DNA from: Tissierella praeacuta_A
Lineage (GTDB): Bacteria > Bacillota > Clostridia > Tissierellales > Tissierellaceae
Direction: 5' to 3'
DNA length: 64,000 nucleotides
Assembly (NCBI RefSeq): GCF_040396155.1
Contig: NZ_JBEBOY010000016.1
Location: 1 to 64,000, forward strand
Shown: piece by piece, positions 43,798-52,919 of the stretch
How positions within the stretch are numbered: the first letter of the stretch is position 1
Layout of the letters: the number at the start of each line of letters is the position of its first letter
Program-made: the position numbers and the translations under genes
Notes under the pieces: model-generated
What the model was told of the DNA's origin: nothing
What the model saw: only the letters and a program-made list of their open reading frames with translations
The model's database searches: none

Positions 43798-44526
43798 TTA
43801 TTTCTCCATTCCATATATTTTGTATATCTCATCATTATATGTTCCATCCTCATTATATACAATAAGTGGATCATAAAATTTCAAATCTGGTTTTCCATCT
43901 TTCACAGCTTCAATTAAAATTAAATTTGGTTTCTTAAGGATTTTTCCTTGAACAAACTTTATGTATTTTGGCTCTATTTTATATTTTCTAAGTAGATAAA
44001 TTATATCTACTAATCTATCTGGTCTATGTACCATATAAAATTTCCCCAATGGTTTTAATAAATAGTTGGCAGCCTTAATTATATCCTCAAGGGTACAAGC
44101 TATTTCATGGCGGGATATGGCAAGGTTTTCTTCTGGATTTACTAATGCCCCTCCAGCCTTCATATATGGCGGATTTGTTACTATGGTATCTACACTATTC
44201 TTGTCAAACCTAGTTGATAAATCCTTTAAATCCATATGTAAAATAACAATCTTTTGATCTAATTCATTTAATTTAATAGACCTTTTTGCCATTTCAGCTA
44301 CTTCTTTCTGAACCTCCACACCATAGATTATATCCACTTTATCCTTTGCATATAGCCTCAAAGGTATTATTCCCGTTCCAGTACCTAAATCTATGACTGT
44401 TCCCTTTGCTTTAGCAAAATCAGATAAAAATATGGCATCTGTACCATAGGAAAACTTCTCTTTATTTTGTATTATTTTAAGCTCAGTTCCTGGAACAATA
44501 TCAATTCGTTCCTTTTCTCTTATCAT
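43798..44526 (-). CDS. tRNA1(Val) (adenine37-N6)-methyltransferase TrmN6-like
   Basis: 242 aa Rossmann methyltransferase: SAM loop VIDLGTGTGIIPLRLY, catalytic NPPY in IVTNPPYMKAGGA. It is orthologous by context to YabB of B. subtilis, adjoining rsmI. The ATG follows an AGGAGAAA site. Target adenine inferred from the E. coli TrmN6/YfiC family. Confidence 0.88.
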   Translation of the reverse strand: MIREKERIDIVPGTELKIIQNKEKFSYGTDAIFLSDFAKAKGTVIDLGTGTGIIPLRLYAKDKVDIIYGVEVQKEVAEMAKRSIKLNELDQKIVILHMDLKDLSTRFDKNSVDTIVTNPPYMKAGGALVNPEENLAISRHEIACTLEDIIKAANYLLKPLGKFYMVHRPDRLVDIIYLLRKYKIEPKYIKFVQGKILKKPNLILIEAVKDGKPDLKFYDPLIVYNEDGTYNDEIYKIYGMEK

Positions 44527-44555
44527 AGTTTTCTCCTTTAGTTTTCAGAATATTG

Positions 44556-44600
44556 AATAAGTATCATTTTTGGTGCCTGGCACGAAAAATGATACTTATT
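44556..44600. repeat. palindromic repeat, copy 2 (GGTGCC-T-GGCACG core)
   Basis: 22-bp arms around T44578, one mismatch between the arms; otherwise the same sequence as the palindrome at 16404-16448. It lies between the ferredoxin gene's 3' end and trmN6. Confidence 0.85.
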
Positions 44601-44651
44601 TCATATCTTGTCCTGTACCAAAAAAGACCCTATAGGGTCTTTTTTTAAGTA

Positions 44652-44819
44652 TTATTCTGCTTTAGGTGCATCTACTGGACAAACGTTAGCACATGCGCCA
44701 CAGTCAATACATTTTTCAGGGTCTATAACATAGATATCTCCTGCAGATATAGCGTCAACTGGACATTCTGCTTGGCAAGCGCCGCACGCAATACAGTCAT
44801 CATGAATTTTATGTGCCAA
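44652..44819 (-). CDS. 2[4Fe-4S] ferredoxin
   Basis: 55 aa, TTG start (44819-44817) with AAGGGGGTG upstream. Two cluster motifs: DDCIACGACQAECP and EKCIDCGACANVCP, each CxxCxxCxxxCP, with four cysteines per motif. It is a low-potential electron carrier for clostridial fermentation enzymes. It sits alone between trmN6 and ricT. Confidence 0.95.
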   Translation of the reverse strand: MAHKIHDDCIACGACQAECPVDAISAGDIYVIDPEKCIDCGACANVCPVDAPKAE

Positions 44820-44916
44820 TTGTTTCACCCCCTTATTATGCTTGTTTAATATTACGATTTAATTTTAACAGATTTCAATGAATATTAAAAGGGGTTTTAA
44901 ATTTATTTAATTTTTA

Positions 44917-45816
44917 TTAATCTTCCAAAGATTTAATATCAATTTCTACTTCTTCTATTGTTTCATTAGTTGACTCTGTTATTTTTTCATACGCTGAATC
45001 TACTTCTCCAGTATTTTCAATATCCCTTATATGGAAATATAATAAATCATCAGTATTATCCTTTAGTCTTACCTTTACTTTTACCTTCTCAAGCAATGTA
45101 AAAGTCTCTACGACTGTTCCTCTGCCTTCTGGCGTAATGACTATGGCTCCAATCTGAGGCATATTCACTAATAACTCTTCATATACATCATGCTCATATT
45201 TTAAGCAGCACATAAGTCTTCCGCAAAGTCCAGATATTTTAGTGGGATTTAAAGATAGAGATTGTTCCTTAGCCATTTTGATAGATACAGGTTCAAATTC
45301 ACCTAGGAATTGTCCACAACATGCTACCTTACCACAAGGTCCTATACCACCTACCATTTTTGCTTCGTCTCTTACTCCTATTTGTCTAAGTTCAATTCTA
45401 GTTTTAAATATAGCAGCTAAATCTTTTACTAATTCTCTAAAATCCACTCGGCCATCAGCAGTAAAATAAAATATTACTTTATTATTATCAAAGGTATATT
45501 CTACATCTACTAATTTCATGGATAACCCATGTTCTTCGACTTTTTGCTGACATATAACTAAAGCCTCTTTTGCTTTTCTTCTATTTTCCCTATGAATATC
45601 AAAGTCTTCGTCTAAGGCTACTCTAATAACCTTTTTTAATGGAGCTACTATTTCGCTTTCTTCGATTTCTTTTGCTCCTACTACTACATGTCCAAATTCT
45701 ATTCCTCTAGCTGTTTCTACTACTACAAAATCATTAAACTTAACATCTATATCATCAGGGTCAAAATAATAGATTTTTCCCGCCTTTTTAAACCTCACTC
45801 CTACTACTGTTACCAT
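44917..45816 (-). CDS. ricT: PSP1-domain protein RicT (YaaT)
   Basis: 299 aa. PSP1 domain with two cysteine clusters: GGIGPCGKVACCGQFLGEF and SGLCGRLMCCLKYE, which hold a [4Fe-4S] cluster in the RicAFT complex. In B. subtilis this complex affects RNase Y-dependent mRNA maturation, sporulation and biofilm formation. It directly follows holB (13 nt), the standard Firmicute order. Confidence 0.92.
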   Translation of the reverse strand: MVTVVGVRFKKAGKIYYFDPDDIDVKFNDFVVVETARGIEFGHVVVGAKEIEESEIVAPLKKVIRVALDEDFDIHRENRRKAKEALVICQQKVEEHGLSMKLVDVEYTFDNNKVIFYFTADGRVDFRELVKDLAAIFKTRIELRQIGVRDEAKMVGGIGPCGKVACCGQFLGEFEPVSIKMAKEQSLSLNPTKISGLCGRLMCCLKYEHDVYEELLVNMPQIGAIVITPEGRGTVVETFTLLEKVKVKVRLKDNTDDLLYFHIRDIENTGEVDSAYEKITESTNETIEEVEIDIKSLED

Positions 45817-45829
45817 TAATTAATTCCTC

Positions 45830-46798
45830 CTATATACTTAGAAGCATAGTTTCTATAGATAGACTAAAATTAACATTTCTCTTAATATTTATTTTTGTAT
45901 CTTCTACCTTATATATTATATCATTAATTCTATTTAAATCCATAAAGGATTCTTCAGATAACATATGGAGTTTATCCTTATTTATCAATAAAGATGTATC
46001 CCCGATTTCTTTATAAATAAGTAAATCTCTAAACCAATATAAAATAATATCTAATATTTCCCCAATATTTTCCTTATTTTCACTAAAGAAAGCTATGGAA
46101 GAAATAGCCTTTGTCTTATCACCTTTTATTAAACTATCTATTATTTTTATAATCTCTTCTCTTTTATCAAAAAAACTATCTGTTTCAGCTAATTCTATGG
46201 ATTTTTCCACAGACCCCTTGGTGAAACTTGCAATAAAATTAGCCTTATTTTCATCAATTCCATAATCCCTTATCAATAAATCTACTATTTTAGAAATAGC
46301 CAATGGATAAAATTTAATTATTTGGCATCTAGATAATATAGTTGGTAATAATTTGCTGCTACTAGAAGTTACTAAAATAATATTTACATACTTAGGAGGC
46401 TCCTCTAATGTCTTTAATAATGCATTGTGACTTTCTGTTCTCATCATATCACAATCATCGATAACAAATACTTTTCTTTCTCCTTCAAAAGGTGCAGTCA
46501 CCATTGAATTAATCAATTTTTCAATCTCATCTTTTTTAATAATACCATTTTCAGGGGAAAGAAGTTTAAAATCTGGATGATTTCCACTGTCAAACTTTAT
46601 ACATGAACTACATCTATTACATGGTTCATCTTGTTTTTCTTTACATAAAAGGGTTTTAGAAAAGGCTAGGCCCAAATTCCTTTTCCCTAAGCCTTTTTCT
46701 CCTTCAAATAAATAACAATGGCTGATGTTTCCATTTTTTATGGAATTTTTTAAAGCCTCTATTTGCTTTTCATGTCCGATTATTTGATTAAAATCCAT
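45830..46798 (-). CDS. holB: DNA polymerase III delta' subunit
   Basis: 322 aa clamp-loader protein: P-loop region LFEGEKGLGKRNL (Arg replaces the usual Ser/Thr, typical of the inactive delta' site), zinc module CKEKQDEPCNRCSSC, and sensor-like ESHNALLKTLEEPPKYVNII. It lies between the second c-di-AMP receptor gene and ricT. Confidence 0.93.
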   Translation of the reverse strand: MDFNQIIGHEKQIEALKNSIKNGNISHCYLFEGEKGLGKRNLGLAFSKTLLCKEKQDEPCNRCSSCIKFDSGNHPDFKLLSPENGIIKKDEIEKLINSMVTAPFEGERKVFVIDDCDMMRTESHNALLKTLEEPPKYVNIILVTSSSSKLLPTILSRCQIIKFYPLAISKIVDLLIRDYGIDENKANFIASFTKGSVEKSIELAETDSFFDKREEIIKIIDSLIKGDKTKAISSIAFFSENKENIGEILDIILYWFRDLLIYKEIGDTSLLINKDKLHMLSEESFMDLNRINDIIYKVEDTKINIKRNVNFSLSIETMLLSI

Positions 46799-46809
46799 AT
46801 TACTCAGTC

Positions 46810-47094
46810 CTATATCTTCATATATTTGTCTATATCCATTACGAATAGGTTAGCCCCTCCGACAGTTATTTCATCATTTCCCGATTTTACTTTCTTACTA
46901 GCACATTCTTTTCTTATTAATTCTACTACATTATCTACTGCATTATCTTCTACTCCTATGAAAAGTGTAGTATTTCCTGATTTTAGAAAGCCACCTGTCG
47001 AGGACAGTTTTGTCGTCCTTATTTTATTTTCCATTAAAGTTCTTATAACTTTTGTAATATATTCATCTTGAATTATGGCAATAATAAGTTTCAA
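46810..47094 (-). CDS. c-di-AMP receptor DarA-like protein, short paralogue
   Basis: 94 aa from a TTG at 47094 with AAGGAG 8 nt upstream, so that its N-terminus MKLIIAIIQDEYI aligns with the neighbour's MKLVICIVQDQD. It shares TTKLSSTGGFLKSGNTTLFI with it. PII-like fold. It lacks about 11 residues corresponding to the TVTMPGDTYIPF loop of the longer paralogue, so ligand binding or signalling may differ. Confidence 0.8.
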   Translation of the reverse strand: MKLIIAIIQDEYITKVIRTLMENKIRTTKLSSTGGFLKSGNTTLFIGVEDNAVDNVVELIRKECASKKVKSGNDEITVGGANLFVMDIDKYMKI

Positions 47095-47106
47095 AGAACT
47101 CACTCC

Positions 47107-47433
47107 TTATATTTTAATATGTTTCTCTACGTCAAGTATAAATACTGTTGCTCCACCAACCTTTACTTCTAATGGAAATGGTATATAAGTATCTCCTGGC
47201 ATTGTAACTGTAAGGAGAGATGTAGTGATTTCCCTAGTCTTACAATTTTCCTCTATTATGTCTATTGCAGAAGGTAATTCTTCTTCCTCTACTCCTATTA
47301 AAAGTGTAGTATTCCCTGATTTTAAAAATCCTCCTGTTGATGATAGTTTTGTAACTCTAAAATTTTTTTCTGTTAAATCATCAATTAAGGCTCCTGCATC
47401 TTGATCTTGGACTATACATATTACGAGTTTCAT
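47107..47433 (-). CDS. darA: c-di-AMP receptor DarA (PstA/YaaQ)
   Basis: 108 aa PII-like cyclic-di-AMP receptor with GGFLKSGNTTLLIGVEEE and the long loop PGDTYIPFPLEVKVGGATVF. It overlaps tmk by 4 nt. In B. subtilis yaaQ (darA) likewise follows tmk. The target of the DarA family is unknown. Confidence 0.92.
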   Translation of the reverse strand: MKLVICIVQDQDAGALIDDLTEKNFRVTKLSSTGGFLKSGNTTLLIGVEEEELPSAIDIIEENCKTREITTSLLTVTMPGDTYIPFPLEVKVGGATVFILDVEKHIKI

Positions 47434-48071
47434 ACAATCATCTCCCCTTTCTTAGTCAGTAAATCTTCAACTTCTCTAATACTTTCCCTAAGAACCTCTT
47501 CTATTGATTTAGTAGCATCTATAATTTTTATATTTTTAGGGTACATTTTCAAAAGCTCCATATATCCTTCATAAACAGTTCTATGAAAACCATTGCCTTC
47601 TTTTTCTAATCTGTCCCCACCATTTTCAATCTTTCTCTCTAAAGTAACTTCTGGGTCAACATGAAAGAAAAGGATTAAATCAGGCTCTACTCCCTTAATT
47701 GCAAAGTCATTTATAGCCTTTACCTTTTCTATTCCCAGGTCTCTACCTACTCCTTGATAAGCTAAACTTGACAGAACAAATCTATCACATAGCACAATCT
47801 TTCCAGCTTCTAAAGAAGGTAATATTTTCTCATGAATATGCTGTCCCCTAGATGCTGCATAGAGCAAAGCCTCTGTTTCGGCTCCCATATTAATGTTTTT
47901 CTCATCTAAGATAATATGGCGGATTTCTTCACCTATTAAAGTACCTCCTGGTTCCCTAGTCATTACAAATTCTATGCCCTTATCTTTTAAATAATTCCCT
48001 ATTAGTTTTATTATAGTTGATTTACCAGAACCATCTGGCCCTTCTAAGGTTATAAAAGTTCCTCTCACCAA
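47430..48071 (-). CDS. tmk: thymidylate kinase
   Basis: 213 aa; phosphorylates dTMP to dTDP. P-loop LEGPDGSGKST at the N-terminus, DR(F/Y/H) motif VLCDRFVLSSLAYQG, and LID region ERKIENGGDRLE. Start TTG at 48071 or the next codon GTG at 48068; AAGGAAG precedes both. Confidence 0.95.
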   Translation of the reverse strand: MVRGTFITLEGPDGSGKSTIIKLIGNYLKDKGIEFVMTREPGGTLIGEEIRHIILDEKNINMGAETEALLYAASRGQHIHEKILPSLEAGKIVLCDRFVLSSLAYQGVGRDLGIEKVKAINDFAIKGVEPDLILFFHVDPEVTLERKIENGGDRLEKEGNGFHRTVYEGYMELLKMYPKNIKIIDATKSIEEVLRESIREVEDLLTKKGEMIV

Positions 48072-48096
48072 ATATCTTCCTTTCTTATTCCACTAC

Positions 48097-49518
48097 TTAT
48101 TCTACTACAACTAATCTATCTTTATTATAGCCCATTAGCCCTACTATTTCTATACCGTTTTCCATTAAGAAAGTGATTTGCTCATATAATTCCTGAGTTA
48201 TTTCCTCACCTGGAACTACTAATGGTACTCCCGGTGGATATGGAATAATTGATGTAGCAGATATTTTTCCTATGCTGTATTTTAATTCTACTTGTTTCTT
48301 GCTGCTATGGTACGCCTCATATATAGGCATTACAATATTTGGTGTTGGCATTTTGATACTAACAGGAGTTATGTCATCATAAGGTGCAGTCTTAGCCAAA
48401 TCTTCAACAGCTGCTATTAGTCTTTCATAATCTTCTTCTTCATTCATAAAAGATGTAAGAGCTAATGCATAATAATAATCTGTCATTTCTAACCTTATAT
48501 TATATTTAGCATATAATTGTTTCTTTACTTGAGAGCCTCTCATACCATCTATTCTAAATAATATCTTTGTATTATCTTTAGCAAATATTGTTTTATCATT
48601 TTCATCTCCAGTAAATACAAATACTCTATCTATGGCATTGAGTCTTTTTATTGTTTCTTCACATTTAGATATATTCCAATCTAATTTTTTTCTTGCATCA
48701 TCTGTATCCATATAAACTGTAGCAACTTCATTTGATGCAGTAAATAAATATGAAGGAGAAGTAGTTGTATATAGTTGAAACCTATCTCTAAGCTTGTTCA
48801 AATCCACTCTATCTGTTCCTACATGAATCATTGATGTTTGGGTAAAGCTTGCCATAGTTTTATGTGTACTATGAATTACTATATCCACCCCACATTCTAA
48901 TGCCGGCTTAGGAAGTCTATCTGAAAAGGTCATATGAGGTCCATGGGCCTCGTCCACCATTAGTATCCTATTATGCTTGTGAACTATCTTTGCTATTGTT
49001 TCTAAATCAGAACATACTCCATAATAATTTGGATATGTTATAACTACTGCTTTAATCTCTTCATCCTCAGTTAAAATATCATCTATTTCCTTTGAATCTA
49101 AACCTGTCATTACATGATGCTCTTCATTATAATTTGGATACATATAAATCGGATTTAATCTATTTAATATCATAGCATTATATACTGCTTTATGACAATT
49201 TCTTTGAACTAATATCTTGTCCCCTGGCTTCGTTATTGTAGCTAAGGCTATATATATGCTCCCTGTTGAACCATTTACTGCATATTGAGTATATTTTGCA
49301 CCGAAGACCTTAGCTGCTAACTTTTGGCTCTCTTCTATGATGCCTCTTGGGTCTAGCAAATTATCCATGCCTTCTGTTTCTGTTGTGTCTATATAAGGTA
49401 TATAGTCACCCCAATTAATTGATGTATTCTTGCCTTTATGCCCAGGCATATGAAAAAATACACTATCTTCTTCCATTAAATTCTTTAACGCATCAAATAC
49501 GGGAGTTTTCATTCCCAA
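48097..49518 (-). CDS. Orn/Lys/Arg decarboxylase-family PLP enzyme (YaaO-like)
   Basis: 473 aa fold type I PLP enzyme with the PLP-lysine motif HSTHKTMASFTQTSMIHV, VDEAHGPHMTF upstream and a C-terminal VPLVVPGEEI segment typical of lysine/arginine/ornithine decarboxylases. The equivalent gene next to tmk in B. subtilis is yaaO. Probably yields a polyamine precursor, with arginine or lysine as substrate; not resolvable here. Start TTG behind AGGAGGATG. Confidence 0.85.
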   Translation of the reverse strand: MGMKTPVFDALKNLMEEDSVFFHMPGHKGKNTSINWGDYIPYIDTTETEGMDNLLDPRGIIEESQKLAAKVFGAKYTQYAVNGSTGSIYIALATITKPGDKILVQRNCHKAVYNAMILNRLNPIYMYPNYNEEHHVMTGLDSKEIDDILTEDEEIKAVVITYPNYYGVCSDLETIAKIVHKHNRILMVDEAHGPHMTFSDRLPKPALECGVDIVIHSTHKTMASFTQTSMIHVGTDRVDLNKLRDRFQLYTTTSPSYLFTASNEVATVYMDTDDARKKLDWNISKCEETIKRLNAIDRVFVFTGDENDKTIFAKDNTKILFRIDGMRGSQVKKQLYAKYNIRLEMTDYYYALALTSFMNEEEDYERLIAAVEDLAKTAPYDDITPVSIKMPTPNIVMPIYEAYHSSKKQVELKYSIGKISATSIIPYPPGVPLVVPGEEITQELYEQITFLMENGIEIVGLMGYNKDRLVVVE

Positions 49519-49607
49519 ACATCATCCTCCTAATCAAAAATAAATTTTCTTACTTATTATATATCACTTTTATCAATATATAAACCATAAATTTAAAAAA
49601 CCCTGTA

Positions 49608-49799
49608 TTAATTTACAGGGTTTAGTTGGTGCTTCTCCGATATGTAATATCCTAATAAAATTCTAATAATGTTTTTATACCAATCATAGGTTTCATCAAA
49701 TACAGATGTCCCTGCAATTTCATCCATACATTCTTTGCAAATGCCTTGGCTTAGTAGATTTGTAACTACCTTATCACTACCACATATCCTACAACACAT
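49608..49799 (-). CDS. sigma-G inhibitor Gin (CsfB) family protein
   Basis: 63 aa from the ATG at 49799 (AGAGGTG 6 nt upstream). Treble-clef-like zinc protein: CCRICGS and GICKECMDEI give the two CxxC pairs of Gin, followed by a helical tail. In B. subtilis CsfB/Gin restrains sigma-G (and sigma-E) and also lies upstream of yaaO-tmk, so the location agrees. Confidence 0.85.
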   Translation of the reverse strand: MCCRICGSDKVVTNLLSQGICKECMDEIAGTSVFDETYDWYKNIIRILLGYYISEKHQLNPVN

Positions 49800-50040
49800 A
49801 AATCTCACCTCTCAAATTAATTTCTCATTACGATTATTGACCTAATAGTATATTTTATTCCAATTAATTTTTTTCGTGCTTGGCAAGAGGTAAGTATTCA
49901 TATTAAAAATTTTAGTGTGTACTGGCATTTTTTGTATTCTATGTTTTTTGGTCAGTTATCTTTCTATTTAGATGTCTGTCCCCAATTTATTATGGAATTT
50001 AGACAATAGCTATTGTTATCTATATCTTATCATAAAAATA

Positions 50041-50086
50041 AAATAAAGAAATCTATATAGAGCTTTCTTTATAGATTTCTTTATTT
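50041..50086 (-). terminator. terminator of the symporter operon
   Basis: 17-bp arms AAATAAAGAAATCTATA and complement with an inner stem, 3 nt after the symporter stop codon. The preceding 49809-50040 contains no recognisable gene. Confidence 0.75.
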
Positions 50087-50088
50087 TA

Positions 50089-52056
50089 TTAACTATATTT
50101 CTTAACTGCTTCTATACCTTTTTGTGTTACATGAATTTTTCTCTTAAACAAGCCTTTTTCTAAAATATATCCTTGTCTTGTTAAATGACTGGTTACGCTT
50201 GATACTTTTAATGATTTCCATTGTTGATCCTTTACGTATTTATTTACGCTTTCAGGAGCTTCCTTTGCAACCTTTAGTAGTCCAACATAAATTGAATTTA
50301 ACCCTGCCTGATTCATTTCCGCTTCTTTTCCCACTAAAGTTGATAATACTTGGTCTGCTTTTTCCGTTGCATAGAATTCATAGAACTTACTTCCTGTTAA
50401 ACCTGCTCTCTCAATATAACCTCCACGGTCCAATTTTTCAATTGATATATTTGATGTTTTAGAGTCTACGCCTAATGCATCTGTTATATCTGCCATATAT
50501 ATATGTCCATTTCTTATTAATTCTAACACTTGTATGTCAATTTTATCTAATGTCACTTTTTCTCTTTTTCCTTCACTTGCCTTAACCTTCCAATCTGATT
50601 GAGCATAATATTTAGACGATTTAGATCCATTAGTTAAAAGTCCTACTACAACTGTTACAATAAATCCTACAATCGCCAAATGAGTCCATTTCCCAACACT
50701 AAATATTCCTAATAGTTCAGTCAATGTTAAAACCGCCATTGATATCATTCCTGCTAAAACTCCCCACAATGCTCCTTTTGAATTGAATTTAGGCCAAATA
50801 GCTCCGAAGCAAAGCAATACTGCAGGTGGTACTAACCAAGCATTGGCAAAAGCAAATAAATAAGTTGGTCCTCCAGGGAAGTAGCATAATACCCATGTTA
50901 ATATTCCTACTAATAACATTATTATCTTACTTGCCTTTAATGTTGTTTTAGTATCCGCTTTAGGATTAATCATTCTTTGGTAAATATCTCTAGTAGCAGT
51001 TGACGATGCTCCTATTGCAGCTGTAGATGCTGTAGAGATAGATGCAGCTACAGAACCTATAATAAAGAAAGATGATACGATTGGTGGAAATAAGCTTGCA
51101 AATACTCCATATGCTGCTGTAGGAAGGTTTGCTCCTCCGCCAAGGGTAAATGATTCAGGTGTTACTGTTCCTGCATATGCACCTATAAATGCCAAAGGGA
51201 TCATAAATACTGTTATTAATAATATTCCTGCTATAGTAAATGATTTCTTTGCTACCTTTTCACTTCTACAGGAAGCAATTTTCATCCAATAATAATTATT
51301 CCCCCAAACTAAGGCAGCTCCGAAAAGTAAAACAAAGGTTAATGCACTTGGATATTTAAATGACGCAATTCCCATACTTCCGCCAGCAATTCCTTCTGTA
51401 AATACATTTACTCCTCCCCAGTTTGACTGTAGAAAATCAATTCCTCCATATCTTTGAACAGTCATAGTTAAAAATAAAGGAATTGCTATAATACCTACAG
51501 ATACTTGGAAGAAGTCTGTTATTGTAGCTGCCCACAAACCACTGATATAGGTAAATACTAAAATTATAGCAAAAACTATTGCAAGAACAATGCCTTGTGA
51601 CCAACCTACAAACCCAGAAACTATTCCAACTACAGACATTATATTATTAGCCAATATACCGCATAATCCTATAATAGTACCTGCAGCAACTACATTTCTT
51701 ACCTTTCCACTATATCTCATTTCCAAATATTCTGGAAGGGTTTGAGCTCCATTTATCCTAATGAATTTTGAAAATACTAGTCCATAAAACATAAGACCTA
51801 AAGCTGAATATATAATTCCCCATATAAGAGATCCTTTGATTCCATATAAAATAGAATATCCAGGTGCTAAGGATACTGTTGTACCAGCAAAACCTATGGC
51901 TGCTACTCCCATAATATTTATTAATAAACTTACTTCTCTTCCTGCCAGTATATAGTCAGAAGTGTCAGATACCCACTTCTTACTATATACTCCAGCACCG
52001 ACCATTATTGCTGCAAATACAATAAAGAAAATACTGAAGATAATTTGCACATTCAT
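50089..52056 (-). CDS. sodium:solute symporter with C-terminal winged-helix domains
   Basis: 655 aa. Residues 1-about 495 are an SSS-family transporter with about 13 membrane segments (SDYILAGREVSLLINIMG; FAGTTVSLAPGYS). The remaining 160 residues are soluble and look like two winged helices: IDIQVLELIRNGHIYMADIT ... KLDRGGYIERAG and SHLTRQGYILEKGLFKRKIH ... TQKGIEAVKK. Such a tail is unusual for an SSS transporter. It is the last gene of the thiolase-BKACE-cyclase operon and thus probably imports that pathway's substrate with Na+. Confidence 0.83.
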   Translation of the reverse strand: MNVQIIFSIFFIVFAAIMVGAGVYSKKWVSDTSDYILAGREVSLLINIMGVAAIGFAGTTVSLAPGYSILYGIKGSLIWGIIYSALGLMFYGLVFSKFIRINGAQTLPEYLEMRYSGKVRNVVAAGTIIGLCGILANNIMSVVGIVSGFVGWSQGIVLAIVFAIILVFTYISGLWAATITDFFQVSVGIIAIPLFLTMTVQRYGGIDFLQSNWGGVNVFTEGIAGGSMGIASFKYPSALTFVLLFGAALVWGNNYYWMKIASCRSEKVAKKSFTIAGILLITVFMIPLAFIGAYAGTVTPESFTLGGGANLPTAAYGVFASLFPPIVSSFFIIGSVAASISTASTAAIGASSTATRDIYQRMINPKADTKTTLKASKIIMLLVGILTWVLCYFPGGPTYLFAFANAWLVPPAVLLCFGAIWPKFNSKGALWGVLAGMISMAVLTLTELLGIFSVGKWTHLAIVGFIVTVVVGLLTNGSKSSKYYAQSDWKVKASEGKREKVTLDKIDIQVLELIRNGHIYMADITDALGVDSKTSNISIEKLDRGGYIERAGLTGSKFYEFYATEKADQVLSTLVGKEAEMNQAGLNSIYVGLLKVAKEAPESVNKYVKDQQWKSLKVSSVTSHLTRQGYILEKGLFKRKIHVTQKGIEAVKKYS

Positions 52057-52117
52057 TTTTTTACCACCTTTATATTTTTATTTGTAGTTTATATACCTAA
52101 GGTTTAATTATCAGTTT

Positions 52118-52891
52118 TTATTCCTCTATTACTCCAACAGCTCTAATCCATCCTGCACTTGCATCCTTAATTTTAATTGGAAGACAGATTATTTCAGATC
52201 CGATTATAGGCAGTTGTTCAAGATTCGTAAGTTTCTCTATATGAAGATACGCTTCTTCCATACCTGCTCTATGCCCTTCCCAAATAATAGAACTATCCCC
52301 TGTACGATTAAATTCCTCTCCTGTTAATGGCAGTGGTATATCCCAGCTCCATCCATCTGTACCCATAACTCTTACTCCCTGATCTATTAACCATAATGTA
52401 GCTTCCTTACCCATCCCACATCCAGCAGTTAAAAATCTTTCTGTTCCCCAATATTTAGGTGCACCAGTCATTATTAAAACAATATCACCTTTTTTTAGTT
52501 TATAATCAAGCTTCTCAAAATACTCAATAAAATCTTTACTTGTAACTTTATATCCATCAGGCTTATCTCTAAAATCTACTACTACTCCATGACCGAAAAA
52601 CCAGTCTAGAGGTACTTCATCAATAGTCCAAGCTCTTTCTCCTCTATTCATAGTCGGATAAAAATGATATGGAGCATCAATATGAGTTCCTGTATGGGTT
52701 GATAATGTTACATACTCTATTGCCCATCCATTTCCACCCGGTAAATCATCTACTGTTGCATTCCCAAAAAACTTTGCCATTTCCTCTGCTGTGTCCTTAT
52801 GGTTGTTATATACTATCTGCGGAATTTGTTTTGGTGGATCACTAGGTAAACTATTTTCAACTGAGATACTTAAGTCAATAATCTTCTTCAT
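52118..52891 (-). CDS. cyclase-family metal-dependent hydrolase
   Basis: 257 aa, PF04199-type (kynurenine formamidase/isatin hydrolase superfamily). The metal motif HTGTHIDAPYHF is followed by GHGVVVDF and WSWDIPLP. It would open an amide or lactam/cyclic ester in the cytoplasm. It lies between the BKACE gene and the symporter, suggesting it supplies or removes a ring-opened intermediate. Substrate unknown. Confidence 0.83.
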   Translation of the reverse strand: MKKIIDLSISVENSLPSDPPKQIPQIVYNNHKDTAEEMAKFFGNATVDDLPGGNGWAIEYVTLSTHTGTHIDAPYHFYPTMNRGERAWTIDEVPLDWFFGHGVVVDFRDKPDGYKVTSKDFIEYFEKLDYKLKKGDIVLIMTGAPKYWGTERFLTAGCGMGKEATLWLIDQGVRVMGTDGWSWDIPLPLTGEEFNRTGDSSIIWEGHRAGMEEAYLHIEKLTNLEQLPIIGSEIICLPIKIKDASAGWIRAVGVIEE

Positions 52892-52919
52892 CTTTTATTC
52901 TCCTCTTTTCTTTACTATT

